Assembly: GCF_013085545.1 (NCBI RefSeq)
Contig: NZ_CP039543.1
Coordinates: 248,001-312,000 of the forward strand
Direction: 5' to 3'
DNA: 64,000 bases
Source of the DNA: Oceanidesulfovibrio marinus
GTDB lineage: Bacteria; Desulfobacterota; Desulfovibrionia; Desulfovibrionales; Desulfovibrionaceae
Shown here piece after piece: positions 52,678-63,307 of the stretch; the stretch's first letter is position 1, and every line of letters starts with the position of its first letter. The notes beneath the pieces are model-generated. The model was not told the origin of the DNA and ran no database searches. It saw nothing but the letters and a program-made list of their open reading frames with translations. The position numbers were made by a program, and so were the translations under genes.

Positions 52678-52715
52678 CGAGAAGGCACCCTCGCCAGCAC
52701 AACCGGAGCCTGCCC

Positions 52716-53843
52716 ATGAAAGTCGTGACCCTTGTGGGAACACGTCCCGAGCTCATCAAGCTCTCCTGTGTCATCGCCGAACTCGAAAAGCGCCTGGATC
52801 ACGTACTCGTCCACTCGGGCCAGAACTACGACTACGAGCTCAACGAGGTGTTCTTCAACCAGCTCGGGCTGCCGGAACCGCACCATTTTTTGGGAATGGC
52901 AGCCGAAACGGCCGCGGAGGCTGTGGCCAAGGCTATCGCTGCGTTCGACAAGGTGCTTCGCACCGAGCGCCCTGACGCCATGCTTATCCTGGGCGATACC
53001 AACAGTTGCATGGCCGCCTATGCTGCCAAGCGCCTCAAGATTCCGATTTTCCATATGGAGGCCGGCAACCGCTGCTTTGACCAGCGCGTGCCGGAAGAGA
53101 TCAACCGCGCGCTCATCGACCACATGAGCGACATCAACATGCCGTACACGGAGCATGCCCGCAGCTACCTGCTCCGCGAGGGCATCTCCCCGGAGACGGT
53201 CATCAAGACCGGGTCGCCCATGCGGGAGGTGCTGGAGCGCTTTGCCGCGGATATCGAGGCTTCCGGCGTGCTGGCGGAAACCGGGCTCGAACCCGGCGGC
53301 TACTTCGTGCTGTCCTGCCACCGCGAGGAAAACGTGGACGACGAGAAGAATCTCGAACGGCTCTTCGAGTGCGTCCGCAGGCTTGACGCGGAGTACGCCC
53401 TGCCTGTTGTCTTTTCGGTCCACCCCCGCACCCGCGTGCGCCTGGAGGCACTGGGCGGCAAGCTGCCGGACTCCGTCCTCCAGCACAAGCCGTTCGGCTT
53501 CTTCGAGTACATCAGGCTCCAGAAGAACGCGTACTGCGTCCTGTCGGACAGCGGCACGCTCACGGAGGAGTCAGCTCTGCTGGATTTCCCTGCGGTCATG
53601 CTGCGCCAGGCCCATGAGCGGCCGGAAGGCATGGATGTGGGAAGCGTCGTGATGGCGGATCTCGATCCCGAGACACTGCTCACGGCGGTGCGCGTGGTTA
53701 CCAGCCAACGGGAACCGGGCCGCGAGCGCCAGTTCCAGGTGCCGGCGGACTACCGCGCGGACGATGTTTCCCGGAAGGTGGTGCGTACCATCATCAGCTA
53801 CACCGGGTATGTGAACCGAACGGTCTGGAAGCGTTTTGACTGA
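52716..53843 (+). CDS. UDP-HexNAc 2-epimerase (WbjD/FnlC/CapG type)
   Basis: The 375-residue non-hydrolysing 2-epimerase has VTLVGTRPELIKL, GDTNSCMAAYAA, MEAGNR, CHREENVD and VLSDSGTLTEESALLDFP with RQAHERPEGMD. The run SDSGTLTEES fits the WbjD/FnlC subgroup rather than WecB. It inverts C2 of the UDP sugar in the last step of L-FucNAc or L-QuiNAc synthesis. Expected active-site residues are present and length is normal. A hairpin follows the gene. Confidence 0.9.
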   Translation: MKVVTLVGTRPELIKLSCVIAELEKRLDHVLVHSGQNYDYELNEVFFNQLGLPEPHHFLGMAAETAAEAVAKAIAAFDKVLRTERPDAMLILGDTNSCMAAYAAKRLKIPIFHMEAGNRCFDQRVPEEINRALIDHMSDINMPYTEHARSYLLREGISPETVIKTGSPMREVLERFAADIEASGVLAETGLEPGGYFVLSCHREENVDDEKNLERLFECVRRLDAEYALPVVFSVHPRTRVRLEALGGKLPDSVLQHKPFGFFEYIRLQKNAYCVLSDSGTLTEESALLDFPAVMLRQAHERPEGMDVGSVVMADLDPETLLTAVRVVTSQREPGRERQFQVPADYRADDVSRKVVRTIISYTGYVNRTVWKRFD

Positions 53844-53850
53844 TGTTGCT

Positions 53851-53874
53851 GCCGGACCGCGGAGGATGTCCGGC
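53851..53874. terminator. Hairpin between converging genes, possible terminator
   Basis: GCCGGAC (53851-53857) and GTCCGGC (53868-53874) are perfectly complementary 7-bp arms with a 10-base loop. A second stem, CCGGC/GCCGG, overlaps its right side. No T-run follows. It lies between the 2-epimerase and the converging nucleotidyltransferase gene. Confidence 0.45.
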
Positions 53875-53888
53875 CTTAAGCCGGCCCA

Positions 53889-54560
53889 CTACCCGGCAAA
53901 CATTTGCTGCGCTGCATGCCAGTCTTCCGGAAAGTCCACCTCGATGCAGCGGTGCTCGCTGATGTCCAGCGGCTTGAACGGCACCTTGTCGCGGATCATG
54001 TACTCCAGCCCGCGCTCGAAGTAGTCCTGGTCCTCGCAGCGCGCCAATGCGCGCGCCAGGGCCGGCACGTGTGAGGCGAGCACTTTGTTCATGCCCACGG
54101 CCTCGCCTTCGCCGTTTTCAATGGTCTTGGAGATGGCCGTGATACGGCCGTCCTCGTCCGTGCGGTACTTCACTTCTTCCTCGCCGCATTTTTTGCGATC
54201 CACGGCCACCACGTTGTGCGTTGTAGCCATGACCCCCTGGACAACGCCGGGATCGAAAACCACGTCGCCGTTGACCCAGAGTACATCGTCATCCAGATCC
54301 TCCAGCCCACAGAGCAGGCTTTTGGAGGTGTTGGTGATGTAAAACACGGGGTTGTAACGGTAGTAGACGTTGGGATGCTGCTCCATGATCAGCGTCTTCT
54401 TGAAGCCCACCACAACGATGATCTCGCGCACGCCAGCCTCGCGGAAAAGGCGTATCTGCCTGCCCAGGATGGTCTCGCCTGTGGGCAGGATGGAGAGCGA
54501 CTTGGGAAATGGACGGCCCAGCCGACTACCGACGCCGGCGGCCAGGATTACCGCTTTCAT
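53889..54560 (-). CDS. Nucleotidyltransferase (LicC-like NTP transferase)
   Basis: The 223-residue NTP_transferase has AVILAAGVGSRLGRPFPKSL as nucleotide signature and VLWVNGDVVFDPG as metal site. It resembles choline-phosphate cytidylyltransferase LicC and sugar nucleotidyltransferases. Its start overlaps the TagF-like gene stop by four bases (54557-54560), so it probably makes the CDP-activated donor used by that enzyme. The substrate (choline phosphate, glycerol phosphate or another alcohol) cannot be read from the sequence. Confidence 0.82.
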   Translation of the reverse strand: MKAVILAAGVGSRLGRPFPKSLSILPTGETILGRQIRLFREAGVREIIVVVGFKKTLIMEQHPNVYYRYNPVFYITNTSKSLLCGLEDLDDDVLWVNGDVVFDPGVVQGVMATTHNVVAVDRKKCGEEEVKYRTDEDGRITAISKTIENGEGEAVGMNKVLASHVPALARALARCEDQDYFERGLEYMIRDKVPFKPLDISEHRCIEVDFPEDWHAAQQMFAG

Positions 54561-55801
54561 GCTGTCGTCCTCCTCGTGATGGACGCGGTTTGCGGCGTGA
54601 CGGCGCTCTGCGCCGCCATGGCCACCAAATGATCGAGTACGTACTGGTTCACGCGTTTGCCGGCCCCGTCGTCGTGGTGCGTAAAGCTCCGGGCCAGCAA
54701 CGCGTCGCGCTCTGCCTCGTGCGGGTCCCCGTGGTCCAATACCTTGGCGAGGGCCGCATACAGCGCCTCCTCGTCGGCGGTCCTGATGCCCGGGGTCACG
54801 TCATCCATGTCCAGCATCAGCTCGCGGTTCCTGGTCACGTACGCCTCGTGGTCATACTGGAAGTAGACGATGGGCCGTTTGAGCAGGAGATAGTCGAAGT
54901 AGATGGAGGAGTAGTCCGTCACCAGGGCGTCGGCCAGGCGGAGCATGGGGTAGGGGTCAGTGTGCGAGGCGCAGACCCGGACATGCGGGTCGTTGCTGGC
55001 GATGCGCGCCTGTACGTACGGATGGAACTTGCAGACAAAGATGATCTTGTTGCGCCTGGCGAACTCCACAAGCTTGCCGGGGTTGATGGCGCCGTCGCTG
55101 AAGGGATCGCCGCCGGTGTCGCGGAAGGTGGGCATGTAGAAGACCACCCGCCAGCCTTCCTTGCGGCGTTGGCGCAGCTCGCCGTAGAGCGCAACGTCCA
55201 CATTGAGCATGTCGTACTTGTCCGGCGGCCGGAGCATTGCGTCGTTGCGCGGGTAGCCGAGCTCCGGGAAGTCATTGGCCCCGAAGGCCCGGCCGAATGC
55301 GTGCTCGGTGAAGTAGGGCGAGGTGGAGAGCACGGCGTCGTACCCGCTGTAGTTGGCGCGCAGGTACTCGGCCTTCTCGGGCGTCATGTTCACGCTGGAC
55401 TCGATCTCCGGAAAGCCGATGGCCTTGAGCGGGATGCCGTGCCAGAGCTGGAAGGTGCGCGCCTCTTCGAGCAGGGCGTGCACCGGGCTGTGGGAGCGCC
55501 ACCAGAAGTCGTCGCTGACCACCACGGACGCACGCGCGCAGATCTGCACGGCCTCGGTATCCGGGAACAGGAGCACGGGCAGATTCTGCCGCGCCAGCAA
55601 GTCGCGCTGGGCCTGGTCGTGCGTCAGGAAGAACCCTTGCAGGTCGGGAAAATGACGCACGCAGTCGAGAAACGCGTACTTCACGTTGTCGATGAGCGCG
55701 CCGCCGATGCGGCCCATGAAGATGACGCAGTTGGCCTTCTTCGGCGTGCGGCGGGAAATGTCGGACAGGGCCTTGAGCGTCCCCGGATCGAACTCTGCCA
55801 T
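54557..55801 (-). CDS. CDP-glycerol glycerophosphotransferase-like protein (TagB/TagF family)
   Basis: The 414-residue protein has the Glyphos_transf signature: LWHGIPLKAIG, YMPTFRDTG, CKFHPYV and VTDYSSIYFDYLLLKRPIVYFQYD. It probably transfers a CDP-linked polyol or choline-type phosphate onto a glycan. GGAGGAGC precedes the ATG at 55799-55801; the long frame above is a shadow of the next gene. Teichoic-acid-like enzymes occur in Gram-negative glycan clusters for phospho-decorations. It is coupled to the LicC-like gene. Confidence 0.85.
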   Translation of the reverse strand: MAEFDPGTLKALSDISRRTPKKANCVIFMGRIGGALIDNVKYAFLDCVRHFPDLQGFFLTHDQAQRDLLARQNLPVLLFPDTEAVQICARASVVVSDDFWWRSHSPVHALLEEARTFQLWHGIPLKAIGFPEIESSVNMTPEKAEYLRANYSGYDAVLSTSPYFTEHAFGRAFGANDFPELGYPRNDAMLRPPDKYDMLNVDVALYGELRQRRKEGWRVVFYMPTFRDTGGDPFSDGAINPGKLVEFARRNKIIFVCKFHPYVQARIASNDPHVRVCASHTDPYPMLRLADALVTDYSSIYFDYLLLKRPIVYFQYDHEAYVTRNRELMLDMDDVTPGIRTADEEALYAALAKVLDHGDPHEAERDALLARSFTHHDDGAGKRVNQYVLDHLVAMAAQSAVTPQTASITRRTTA

Positions 55802-55983
55802 GAGGCGTGCTCCTCCTTGAGCAGTACGGCGCAGACGTGGCGCCGCTGTTTCCGGTGGATTATGCAAGATGCACGCCGGAAAAGCCTGCCGGGAACGCGG
55901 CAGGAAAGGGCAGGGGAGGAGGCACGGCGATGCGTTCAGGCGCGTTTCAATAAATGCAGATAAAAGTCTTTGGAAGGGGGCCT

Positions 55984-56014
55984 GGGGGAAAGCCTCTTCA
56001 GAAAGGTTTCCCCC
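55984..56014. terminator. Hairpin terminator-like element
   Basis: GGGGGAAAGCCT and AGGTTTCCCCC (55984-55995 and 56004-56014) form a stem with one bulge. It lies just after the stop of the 56034 glycosyltransferase on the minus strand. G-rich elements of this kind occur repeatedly at gene ends in related genomes as I recall, but this could not be checked here. Confidence 0.55.
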
Positions 56015-56033
56015 GGAGAATCCGTGCCTTTTC

Positions 56034-57026
56034 CTAGAGCGACTTGGCCTCGCGCAGGTAGAGCGCGGCTGTCCGGGTGCCGGCGTAGCTCTCGGCGAGG
56101 TGCAGGTAGATGACGTTGAGGAACTCGCGCTTGATGCGCCTGGCGTTGGCCAGGCGGTGCGCGGCCAGGGCGGGCAGGTCAAACCCGTCGAGCCACTGCT
56201 CGAACTGCTCGGCGCGGTGGAAGTCCCGATGGGCCGCATCCACCTTGGCCAGGCCGGAGGCAGCCACGCGGCGGCGGGTTGCCTCGTCGTCCAGCAGCTG
56301 ACGCGTCAGCGCGGCCACGGCATCTGCGTCGCCGGGCGGGTAGAGGAAGAGGTCCTCGCCGTCGGTGAAAAGCTCGCGCAGGCCGTGGCCCACGTCCGGG
56401 GTAAGCAGACAGCAGCCGCAACCCAGAGCCTCGAACACGCGGAAGTTCAGGTCGCCGCGTTCGGACTCGTTGAGGATCAGCTTGCCGGTGGGGAAGAGCT
56501 CGCGGTAGGGCCCGCGCAGCATGGTCAGCGGCGCGCGTTCGGCCAGATCGTGCAAAAAGCGGTAGCGGCCCGGGGTCAGCTCCGCGTCCACCTTGCCCAC
56601 GAAAAGCAGGTCGTGCGCCTGCTCGATCTCCGGCCGGGGCTTGTCCTCGGAGCGGGCAAAGAGCGGCAGCCACCGCAGGCGATCGTCGGGCAGCAGCCTG
56701 CCCCGGAAGGCGGCGATGTGGTCGCGCATGGCCACGGTGGCCAGGTCGAATCCCTGGGCGTACAGCGGGTGCCAGCTATGGATGTGCGTATCCACAAAGA
56801 TGGCCACGGTGGGGCAGGGGAAGCGCTCCACGCTGCGGAGGAGCGGGACGGAGCTGCGATCGCCCAGGACGAAAAGCGATGGTTCGCCCCCGCATGCGGC
56901 GACCACATCGTCCCAGCCGATAAAGGCGTCGGCCAGGGGGATGTGGACGATGCGCCAGCCGCGAGCGGAAAGTCTGTTGGAAAAATAGGGGTTGCCGGCC
57001 CATGCTACGCAGGATGAAGGTGCCAT
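56034..57026 (-). CDS. Glycosyltransferase, GT-B fold (group 1 C-terminal domain)
   Basis: This 330-residue protein has a GT-B C-terminal half with LNFRVFEALGCGCCLLTPDVG and GLRELFTDGEDLFLYPPGD, the donor-binding pattern of glycosyltransferase group 1 enzymes. The N-terminal half (VAWAGNPYFSNRLS) is less typical. The ATG at 57024-57026 is chosen from protein start similarity; the frame above is an Arg-rich shadow. It stands alone at the right edge of the glycan region, back to back with the ribosomal operon. Substrate unknown. Confidence 0.8.
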   Translation of the reverse strand: MAPSSCVAWAGNPYFSNRLSARGWRIVHIPLADAFIGWDDVVAACGGEPSLFVLGDRSSVPLLRSVERFPCPTVAIFVDTHIHSWHPLYAQGFDLATVAMRDHIAAFRGRLLPDDRLRWLPLFARSEDKPRPEIEQAHDLLFVGKVDAELTPGRYRFLHDLAERAPLTMLRGPYRELFPTGKLILNESERGDLNFRVFEALGCGCCLLTPDVGHGLRELFTDGEDLFLYPPGDADAVAALTRQLLDDEATRRRVAASGLAKVDAAHRDFHRAEQFEQWLDGFDLPALAAHRLANARRIKREFLNVIYLHLAESYAGTRTAALYLREAKSL

Positions 57027-57430
57027 CGTCTGGTATCGTGTCTGCTCGGGTTTAGAAAACTCGCTGGAAAGATTGGACAAAAGACCATCCAACTTTCGAG
57101 GGAAGGTGTCAAGCCGTGGGTGTTGTGGGTGCTCATATATAAGGAAAGAAGAGAAAAAAATGGTGAAAGGCAGGGAAAAATCGGGATTTTGTGCGGGTTT
57201 TCCTTGCCAGCGGTAAAATCCTCTTGTATGAGCAGCATTCCACGACGAAGGGGCATAGCCTTCCGCGCGCCGCTCCTTGGCCTTTTGAGGCCCATGCAAC
57301 GCACCCGCCGAGTGACGAATGGGTGCATTCGCAATTTTTTTTGTCTGAAAGTTGTTGACAGTCGTCGGTGGATCACATATTTACCTCTGTCTTTGCACAG
57401 AACTTGATTCCCGTAAGTGGAGGAAGCTGC
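57027..57430. other. Divergent region before the ribosomal operon, 404 bases
   Basis: It holds the str promoter at 57355 and, upstream of it, a stem (GCACCC / GGGTGC) at about 57300-57330 followed by a T-rich stretch at 57334-57342. The remaining 300 bases show no gene. AT-rich sequence at 57130-57200 may serve the minus-strand glycosyltransferase. Confidence 0.55.
57355..57383 (+). promoter_or_regulatory. Promoter of the str operon
   Basis: TTGACA at 57355-57360, 17 bases, then TATTTA at 57378-57383, with a T-rich upstream element at 57334-57342. The consensus -35 and an AT-rich upstream region fit a strong ribosomal-protein promoter. The start codon of rpsL is about 48 bases downstream of the -10. 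Confidence 0.65.
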
Positions 57431-57802
57431 ATGCCGACCATTAACCAGCTCGTACGCAAGCAACGAGCCAAGGTGCTCAAGCGCAAGAAAACGCCCGCGC
57501 TTCTGGAATGCCCCCAGCGCCGCGGCGTATGTACGCGTGTGTATACCACGACCCCTAAGAAGCCGAACTCGGCTTTGCGGAAAGTCGCACGTGTCCGCCT
57601 GACCAATGGCATCGAGGTCACAGCGTACATTCCCGGTGAAGGCCACAACCTTCAGGAACACTCCGTGGTTCTGATCCGCGGCGGCCGCGTCAAGGACTTG
57701 CCCGGCGTGCGCTACCATATTGTTCGCGGCAGCCTGGATACGGCCGGCGTCTCCGACCGTCGTCAAGGCCGCTCCAAGTACGGCGCCAAGCGTCCTAAAT
57801 AG
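57431..57802 (+). CDS. rpsL: Ribosomal protein S12
   Basis: The 123-residue protein begins [13 protein letters not shown] and has [15 protein letters not shown] and [13 protein letters not shown]. The lysines at the classical streptomycin positions (in KKPNS and GRVKDL) are both present, so no resistance change is visible. GGAGG lies upstream of the ATG at 57431. First gene of the str operon. S12 sits at the decoding centre of the small subunit. Confidence 0.98.
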   Translation: MPTINQLVRKQRAKVLKRKKTPALLECPQRRGVCTRVYTTTPKKPNSALRKVARVRLTNGIEVTAYIPGEGHNLQEHSVVLIRGGRVKDLPGVRYHIVRGSLDTAGVSDRRQGRSKYGAKRPK

Positions 57803-57820
57803 CACCGGAGGACGGAAGCC

Positions 57821-58291
57821 ATGCCCCGCAAAGGATCCGTACCCAAGAGAGAGATCACTCCTGATCCGATCTACAAAAGCAAGCTGGCCGCAAAGTTCAT
57901 CAGCCGCCTTATGGTTGATGGCAAGAAGAGCGTGGCCGAGCGCATTTTTTATCAATCCCTGGGCGAGCTCGCCGAGAAGACCAGCGAAGAGCCTCTGCGC
58001 GCCTTCGAGAAGGCCCTCGACAACGTAAAGCCGCACATGGAAGTCAAGCCCCGCCGCGTTGGCGGCGCGACCTACCAGGTTCCTATGGAGGTCCGCTCCG
58101 AGCGTCAGGTGGCTCTGGCCATTCGTTGGCTCATCAACTATGCCCGCGCCCGTGGCGAGAAGGGCATGGCCGGCCGACTGACCGGAGAGCTGCTCGATGC
58201 CTACAACAACCGCGGCGGCGCCGTGAAAAAGAAAGAAGATACTCACCGTATGGCCGATGCCAACAAGGCATTCGCCCATTACCGGTGGTAA
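57821..58291 (+). CDS. rpsG: Ribosomal protein S7
   Basis: The 156-residue protein begins [16 protein letters not shown] and has [25 protein letters not shown], the S7 core. It binds the 3' major domain of 16S rRNA and starts assembly of the small-subunit head. It follows rpsL by 18 bases with GGAGG upstream. In E. coli S7 represses the str operon by binding its mRNA; whether that holds here was not tested. Confidence 0.98.
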   Translation: MPRKGSVPKREITPDPIYKSKLAAKFISRLMVDGKKSVAERIFYQSLGELAEKTSEEPLRAFEKALDNVKPHMEVKPRRVGGATYQVPMEVRSERQVALAIRWLINYARARGEKGMAGRLTGELLDAYNNRGGAVKKKEDTHRMADANKAFAHYRW

Positions 58292-58306
58292 CGAGGAGTT
58301 CGAGCC

Positions 58307-60388
58307 GTGTCACGCGTCGTCCCAATCCCCAAGCAGCGCAATATCGGCATCATGGCCCATATTGATGCCGGTAAGACTACCACTACCGAGCGCATCCTGT
58401 TCTACACCGGCGTCTCGCACAAGATCGGCGAGGTTCACGACGGTCAGGCGACGATGGACTGGATGGCCCAGGAGCAGGAGCGCGGCATCACGATCACCTC
58501 TGCCGCGACCACGTGCTACTGGCGTGATCACCGCATCAACATTATTGATACGCCTGGTCACGTGGACTTCACCATCGAGGTGGAGCGTGCGCTGCGCGTG
58601 CTCGACGGCGCTGTCGCGGTGTTCGACGCCGTGGCCGGCGTTGAGCCTCAGTCCGAGACGGTGTGGCGCCAGGCCGATCGTTACAAGGTCCCGCGCATCT
58701 GCTTTGTCAACAAGATGGACCGCATCGGCGCCGACTTCTTCCGCTGTGTGGAGATGATCAAGACGCGCCTGAAGGCCAAGCCCGTGCCGCTGCAGATCCC
58801 CATCGGTTCCGAGGACGAGTTCCGCGGCATCGTCGATCTGATCACCGGCAAGGCCCTGATGTTCGACCAGGAGTCTCTGGGCGCTACCTACGAGACCACG
58901 GAGGTGCCGGAAGACCTGCAGGACATGTACGAGTCCATGCGTCTCGAGATGCTCGAGGCCGTGGCCGAGGAAGACGAGGCCCTGCTCGAGAAGTATCTCG
59001 GCGGCGAGGAGCCCACGGCCGAAGAGCTCGTAGCCGCTCTGCGCCAGGCCACCGTCAACCTCTCTATTGTGCCTGTCATGTGCGGCTCCGCGTTCAAGAA
59101 CAAGGGCGTTCAGCCCCTGCTCGACGCGGTGGTGGACTACCTCCCCTCGCCGGATCAGGTTCACGCCATCAAGGGCGTGGACCCCGACGACGAGACCAAG
59201 GAGATCACCTGCCCCTGTGACGATAACGAGCCTCTGGCGGCGCTGGCCTTCAAGCTGATGGCCGACCCCTATGTGGGCCACCTCACGTTCCTCCGCGTCT
59301 ACTCCGGTCACATCGAGTCCGGCATGACCGTCATCAACGGCGCCACCGGCCGCAAGGAACGGATTGGCCGCCTGCTGAAGATGCACGCCAACAAGCGTGA
59401 GGAAATAAAGTGGTCCGGTGCAGGCGACATCGTCGCCGCCGTCGGCCTGAAGGACGTGGCCACCGGCCAGACTCTCTGCGATCCGGCCCGCCCCGTGGTG
59501 CTCGAGTCCCTCGACATCCCCGAAGCGGTTATCGAGGTCGCCATCGAGCCCAAGTCCAAGGCTGACCGCGATCACCTCTCCGAGGCGCTGGCCAAGCTCG
59601 CCAAGGAAGACCCGTCTTTCCGCGTAAAGACGGACGAAGACACCAACCAGACCCTTATTTCCGGCATGGGCGAGCTCCATCTGGAAATCATCGTCGACCG
59701 CCTCCTGCGCGAGTTCAACGTCAATGCGAACGTTGGTAAGCCGCAGGTCGCCTACCGCGAGACTCTGACCAAGCCCACCAAGATCGACCACAAGTACGCC
59801 AAGCAGTCCGGCGGTCGCGGCCAGTACGGCCACGTGGTGCTGGAGCTCGAACCCGGCGAGCCGGGCGACGGTTACGTGTTCTCCGACGAGATCAAGGGCG
59901 GCGTCATTCCCAAGGAATACATCCCGTCCATCGGCAAGGGCATCCAGGACGCCATGAAGAACGGCGTGTACGCCGGCTTCCCCGTGGTGGACGTGAAGGC
60001 CAAGCTGGTCTTCGGCTCCTACCACGAGGTGGACTCCTCCGAGCAGGCCTTCTACATCGCCGGCTCCATGGCCTTCAAGGAAGGCTGCCGTCAGGCCGGC
60101 ATGGCTCTGCTCGAGCCCATCATGGCGGTGGAAGTCGTCACCCCCGAGGAGTACCTCGGTGACGTCATGGGCGACCTCAACGGACGTCGCGGCCGTGTCT
60201 CCAGCATGGAGTCCCGCGCTGGCGCCCAGGTCGTTAAGGCAGAGGTTCCGCTGGCCGAAATGTTCGGCTACGCCACCGATCTGCGCTCTCGCACGCAAGG
60301 CCGCGCCACGTTCACCATGCAGTTTGACCATTACGAACGTGTGCCCGCCAACCTGGCCGAAGAGATCACCAAGCAACAAACTTCCTAA
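58307..60388 (+). CDS. fusA: Elongation factor G
   Basis: This 693-residue GTPase starts at a GTG (58307-58309) after GAGGAG. It has the G1 loop [28 protein letters not shown] (G3) and [12 protein letters not shown] (G4), then EF-G domains II to V with [11 protein letters not shown] and [18 protein letters not shown]. It drives translocation on the ribosome. Length and domain order are normal, and there is a single copy in this window. Confidence 0.98.
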   Translation: MSRVVPIPKQRNIGIMAHIDAGKTTTTERILFYTGVSHKIGEVHDGQATMDWMAQEQERGITITSAATTCYWRDHRINIIDTPGHVDFTIEVERALRVLDGAVAVFDAVAGVEPQSETVWRQADRYKVPRICFVNKMDRIGADFFRCVEMIKTRLKAKPVPLQIPIGSEDEFRGIVDLITGKALMFDQESLGATYETTEVPEDLQDMYESMRLEMLEAVAEEDEALLEKYLGGEEPTAEELVAALRQATVNLSIVPVMCGSAFKNKGVQPLLDAVVDYLPSPDQVHAIKGVDPDDETKEITCPCDDNEPLAALAFKLMADPYVGHLTFLRVYSGHIESGMTVINGATGRKERIGRLLKMHANKREEIKWSGAGDIVAAVGLKDVATGQTLCDPARPVVLESLDIPEAVIEVAIEPKSKADRDHLSEALAKLAKEDPSFRVKTDEDTNQTLISGMGELHLEIIVDRLLREFNVNANVGKPQVAYRETLTKPTKIDHKYAKQSGGRGQYGHVVLELEPGEPGDGYVFSDEIKGGVIPKEYIPSIGKGIQDAMKNGVYAGFPVVDVKAKLVFGSYHEVDSSEQAFYIAGSMAFKEGCRQAGMALLEPIMAVEVVTPEEYLGDVMGDLNGRRGRVSSMESRAGAQVVKAEVPLAEMFGYATDLRSRTQGRATFTMQFDHYERVPANLAEEITKQQTS

Positions 60389-60427
60389 GAACGACACGGA
60401 TCGTTTTATCAGCAGGAGTCTGACATC

Positions 60428-61621
<1,194 letters not shown>

Positions 61622-61624
61622 GAC

Positions 61625-61936
61625 ATGGTTTCTTCCGACCGTATTCGTATCAAGCTCAAGGCTTACGATTACCGCATTCTGGACAAGGCGGTTGCTGAGA
61701 TTGTGGACACGGCGCGCAATACTGGCGCCGGCATTGGCGGCCCCGTGCCCCTGCCGACGAACATCCACAAGTTCACCGTCAACCGCAGCCCGCACGTGGA
61801 CAAGAAGTCCCGCGAGCAGTTCGAAATGCGTATTCACAAGCGGCTCCTGGATATCCTCGAGCCCACTCAGCAGACCGTCGACGCACTTGGCAAGCTTTCG
61901 CTGCCCGCCGGCGTGGATGTCGAGATCAAACTGTAG
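61625..61936 (+). CDS. rpsJ: Ribosomal protein S10
   Basis: The 103-residue protein has [18 protein letters not shown], the S10 start, and [29 protein letters not shown]. It is a small-subunit head protein and also acts in Nus-dependent antitermination. It lies three bases after tuf, so there is no separate leader of the E. coli S10 type. Known family length is about 100-105 residues. Confidence 0.98.
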   Translation: MVSSDRIRIKLKAYDYRILDKAVAEIVDTARNTGAGIGGPVPLPTNIHKFTVNRSPHVDKKSREQFEMRIHKRLLDILEPTQQTVDALGKLSLPAGVDVEIKL

Positions 61937-61947
61937 CGAGGCGCGCC

Positions 61948-62574
61948 ATGGCACTCGGCATACTTGGACGCAAACTGGGCATGACCCGTATCTTCAACCA
62001 GGACGGCACGGCTGTTCCGTGCACCGTGGTTGAAGCCGGCCCCTGCCCTGTGATTCAGATCAAGAATCCCGACACGGACGGCTACTCCGCCATCCAGGTA
62101 GGGTTCGACGCAGTACCGGAGCGGAAGGTCAACAAGCCCCAGCAGGGCCACCAGAAGAAGGCCGACAAGGGCCTCTTCCGCATGCTCCGCGAGTTCCGCA
62201 TCGCCAACGTGGACGAGTACGAACTCGGCCAGGAGCTTACGGTGGAACTGTTCAACCCCGGTGAGAAGGTCAAGGTTTCCGGCACCTCCATCGGTAAGGG
62301 TTTCCAGGGCGTCATGAAGCGCTGGAACTTTGGCGGCTCCCCCGCGAGCCACGGCCACGAGAAGGTGCACCGCAAGCCCGGCTCCGTGGGCCACGCAACC
62401 TTCCCCAGCAAAGTCTTCAAAGGCAAGAAGATGCCTGGACAGATGGGCAACAAGACCGTGACGACCGGCAACCTCGAAGTTGTCGACGTTCGTCCCGAGG
62501 ATAACCTGCTCATCATCCGCGGCGCTGTGCCCGGGCCCCGCAACGGCCTGGTCATGATCTTCAAGAAGTCCTGA
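61948..62574 (+). CDS. rplC: Ribosomal protein L3
   Basis: The 208-residue protein begins [16 protein letters not shown] and has the RNA-binding loop region [20 protein letters not shown] followed by [19 protein letters not shown]. It is one of the two proteins that start assembly of the large subunit. Ordinary spacing to rpsJ (11 bases) and rplD (22 bases). Confidence 0.98.
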   Translation: MALGILGRKLGMTRIFNQDGTAVPCTVVEAGPCPVIQIKNPDTDGYSAIQVGFDAVPERKVNKPQQGHQKKADKGLFRMLREFRIANVDEYELGQELTVELFNPGEKVKVSGTSIGKGFQGVMKRWNFGGSPASHGHEKVHRKPGSVGHATFPSKVFKGKKMPGQMGNKTVTTGNLEVVDVRPEDNLLIIRGAVPGPRNGLVMIFKKS

Positions 62575-62596
62575 GGCGACGAGAGAGGACAGGCAC

Positions 62597-63217
62597 ATGC
62601 CTACGATATCCGTATACGACCAGACCAAGAAAGAAGTGGGAACGCTGGAGCTCGCCCCTGAAGTCTTCGAAGTGGCCATCAAGCCCGAGATCCTGCATCT
62701 CGTGGTGCGCCATCAGGAGACCATCCGCCGCGCCGGCACCCACGCCACCAAGAACCGCGCCAAGATTTCCGGCGGCGGTAAGAAACCCTGGCGCCAGAAA
62801 GGCACCGGCCGCGCACGCGCCGGTACCACTCGTTCGCCCCTGTGGCGGCACGGCGCTACTGTGTTCGGCCCCCAGCCCCGGGAGTACGGCTTCAAGGTCA
62901 ACAAGAAGATCAAACAGCTCGCCATGAAGATGGCTCTGTCCTCGCGTTTTGCCGAGGAGAAGCTGATGATCGTCAAGGGCTTTGAGCTTCCCGAGGCGAA
63001 GACCAAGAACTTCGTTGATGTGAAGAACGCTCTCGGCGCAAAAAAAGTCTTGATTGTTGTGGGGGAAGAGGATAACACTCTCTCTCTTTCGGCAAGGAAT
63101 GTTCCCGGCGTAACGGTGCTGACCAAAGACACATTCGGTGTTCGCGATATCCTCGTGCACTCCGAGCTGATCCTCACCGAGGACGCCGCCAAGGCCGTGC
63201 AGGAGCGGTTGAGCTAG
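62597..63217 (+). CDS. rplD: Ribosomal protein L4
   Basis: The 206-residue protein has RAGTHATKNRAKISGGGKKPWRQKGTGRARAG, the extended loop that reaches into the exit tunnel, split over residues 48-79. Further on it has RSPLWRHGATVFGPQPREYGF. In E. coli L4 also represses the S10 operon. Here a terminator-like hairpin follows immediately at 63239, which could be a site for such regulation. Confidence 0.97.
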   Translation: MPTISVYDQTKKEVGTLELAPEVFEVAIKPEILHLVVRHQETIRRAGTHATKNRAKISGGGKKPWRQKGTGRARAGTTRSPLWRHGATVFGPQPREYGFKVNKKIKQLAMKMALSSRFAEEKLMIVKGFELPEAKTKNFVDVKNALGAKKVLIVVGEEDNTLSLSARNVPGVTVLTKDTFGVRDILVHSELILTEDAAKAVQERLS

Positions 63218-63238
63218 CACGAACGACCGCTTCCAGAG

Positions 63239-63259
63239 AAGCCCGGGGGGCTTTTTTTT
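63239..63259 (+). terminator. Terminator-like hairpin inside the S10 operon
   Basis: AAGCCC and GGGCTT form a 6-bp stem with a GGG loop, followed directly by six further T residues. It lies 22 bases after the rplD stop and 49 bases before rplW. An intrinsic terminator or attenuator between rplD and rplW is not the usual arrangement. Confidence 0.7.
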
Positions 63260-63307
63260 GTACCCCTCGGTCCCGCACGCGGAGCGTCAGTAATAGAGGA
63301 CGAACAA

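Noticed and set aside
57172-57228. Tiny plus-strand frame (about 18 codons) upstream of the str promoter
   Set aside because: It lies before the likely promoter, so it is not part of the rpsL leader; nothing supports translation.
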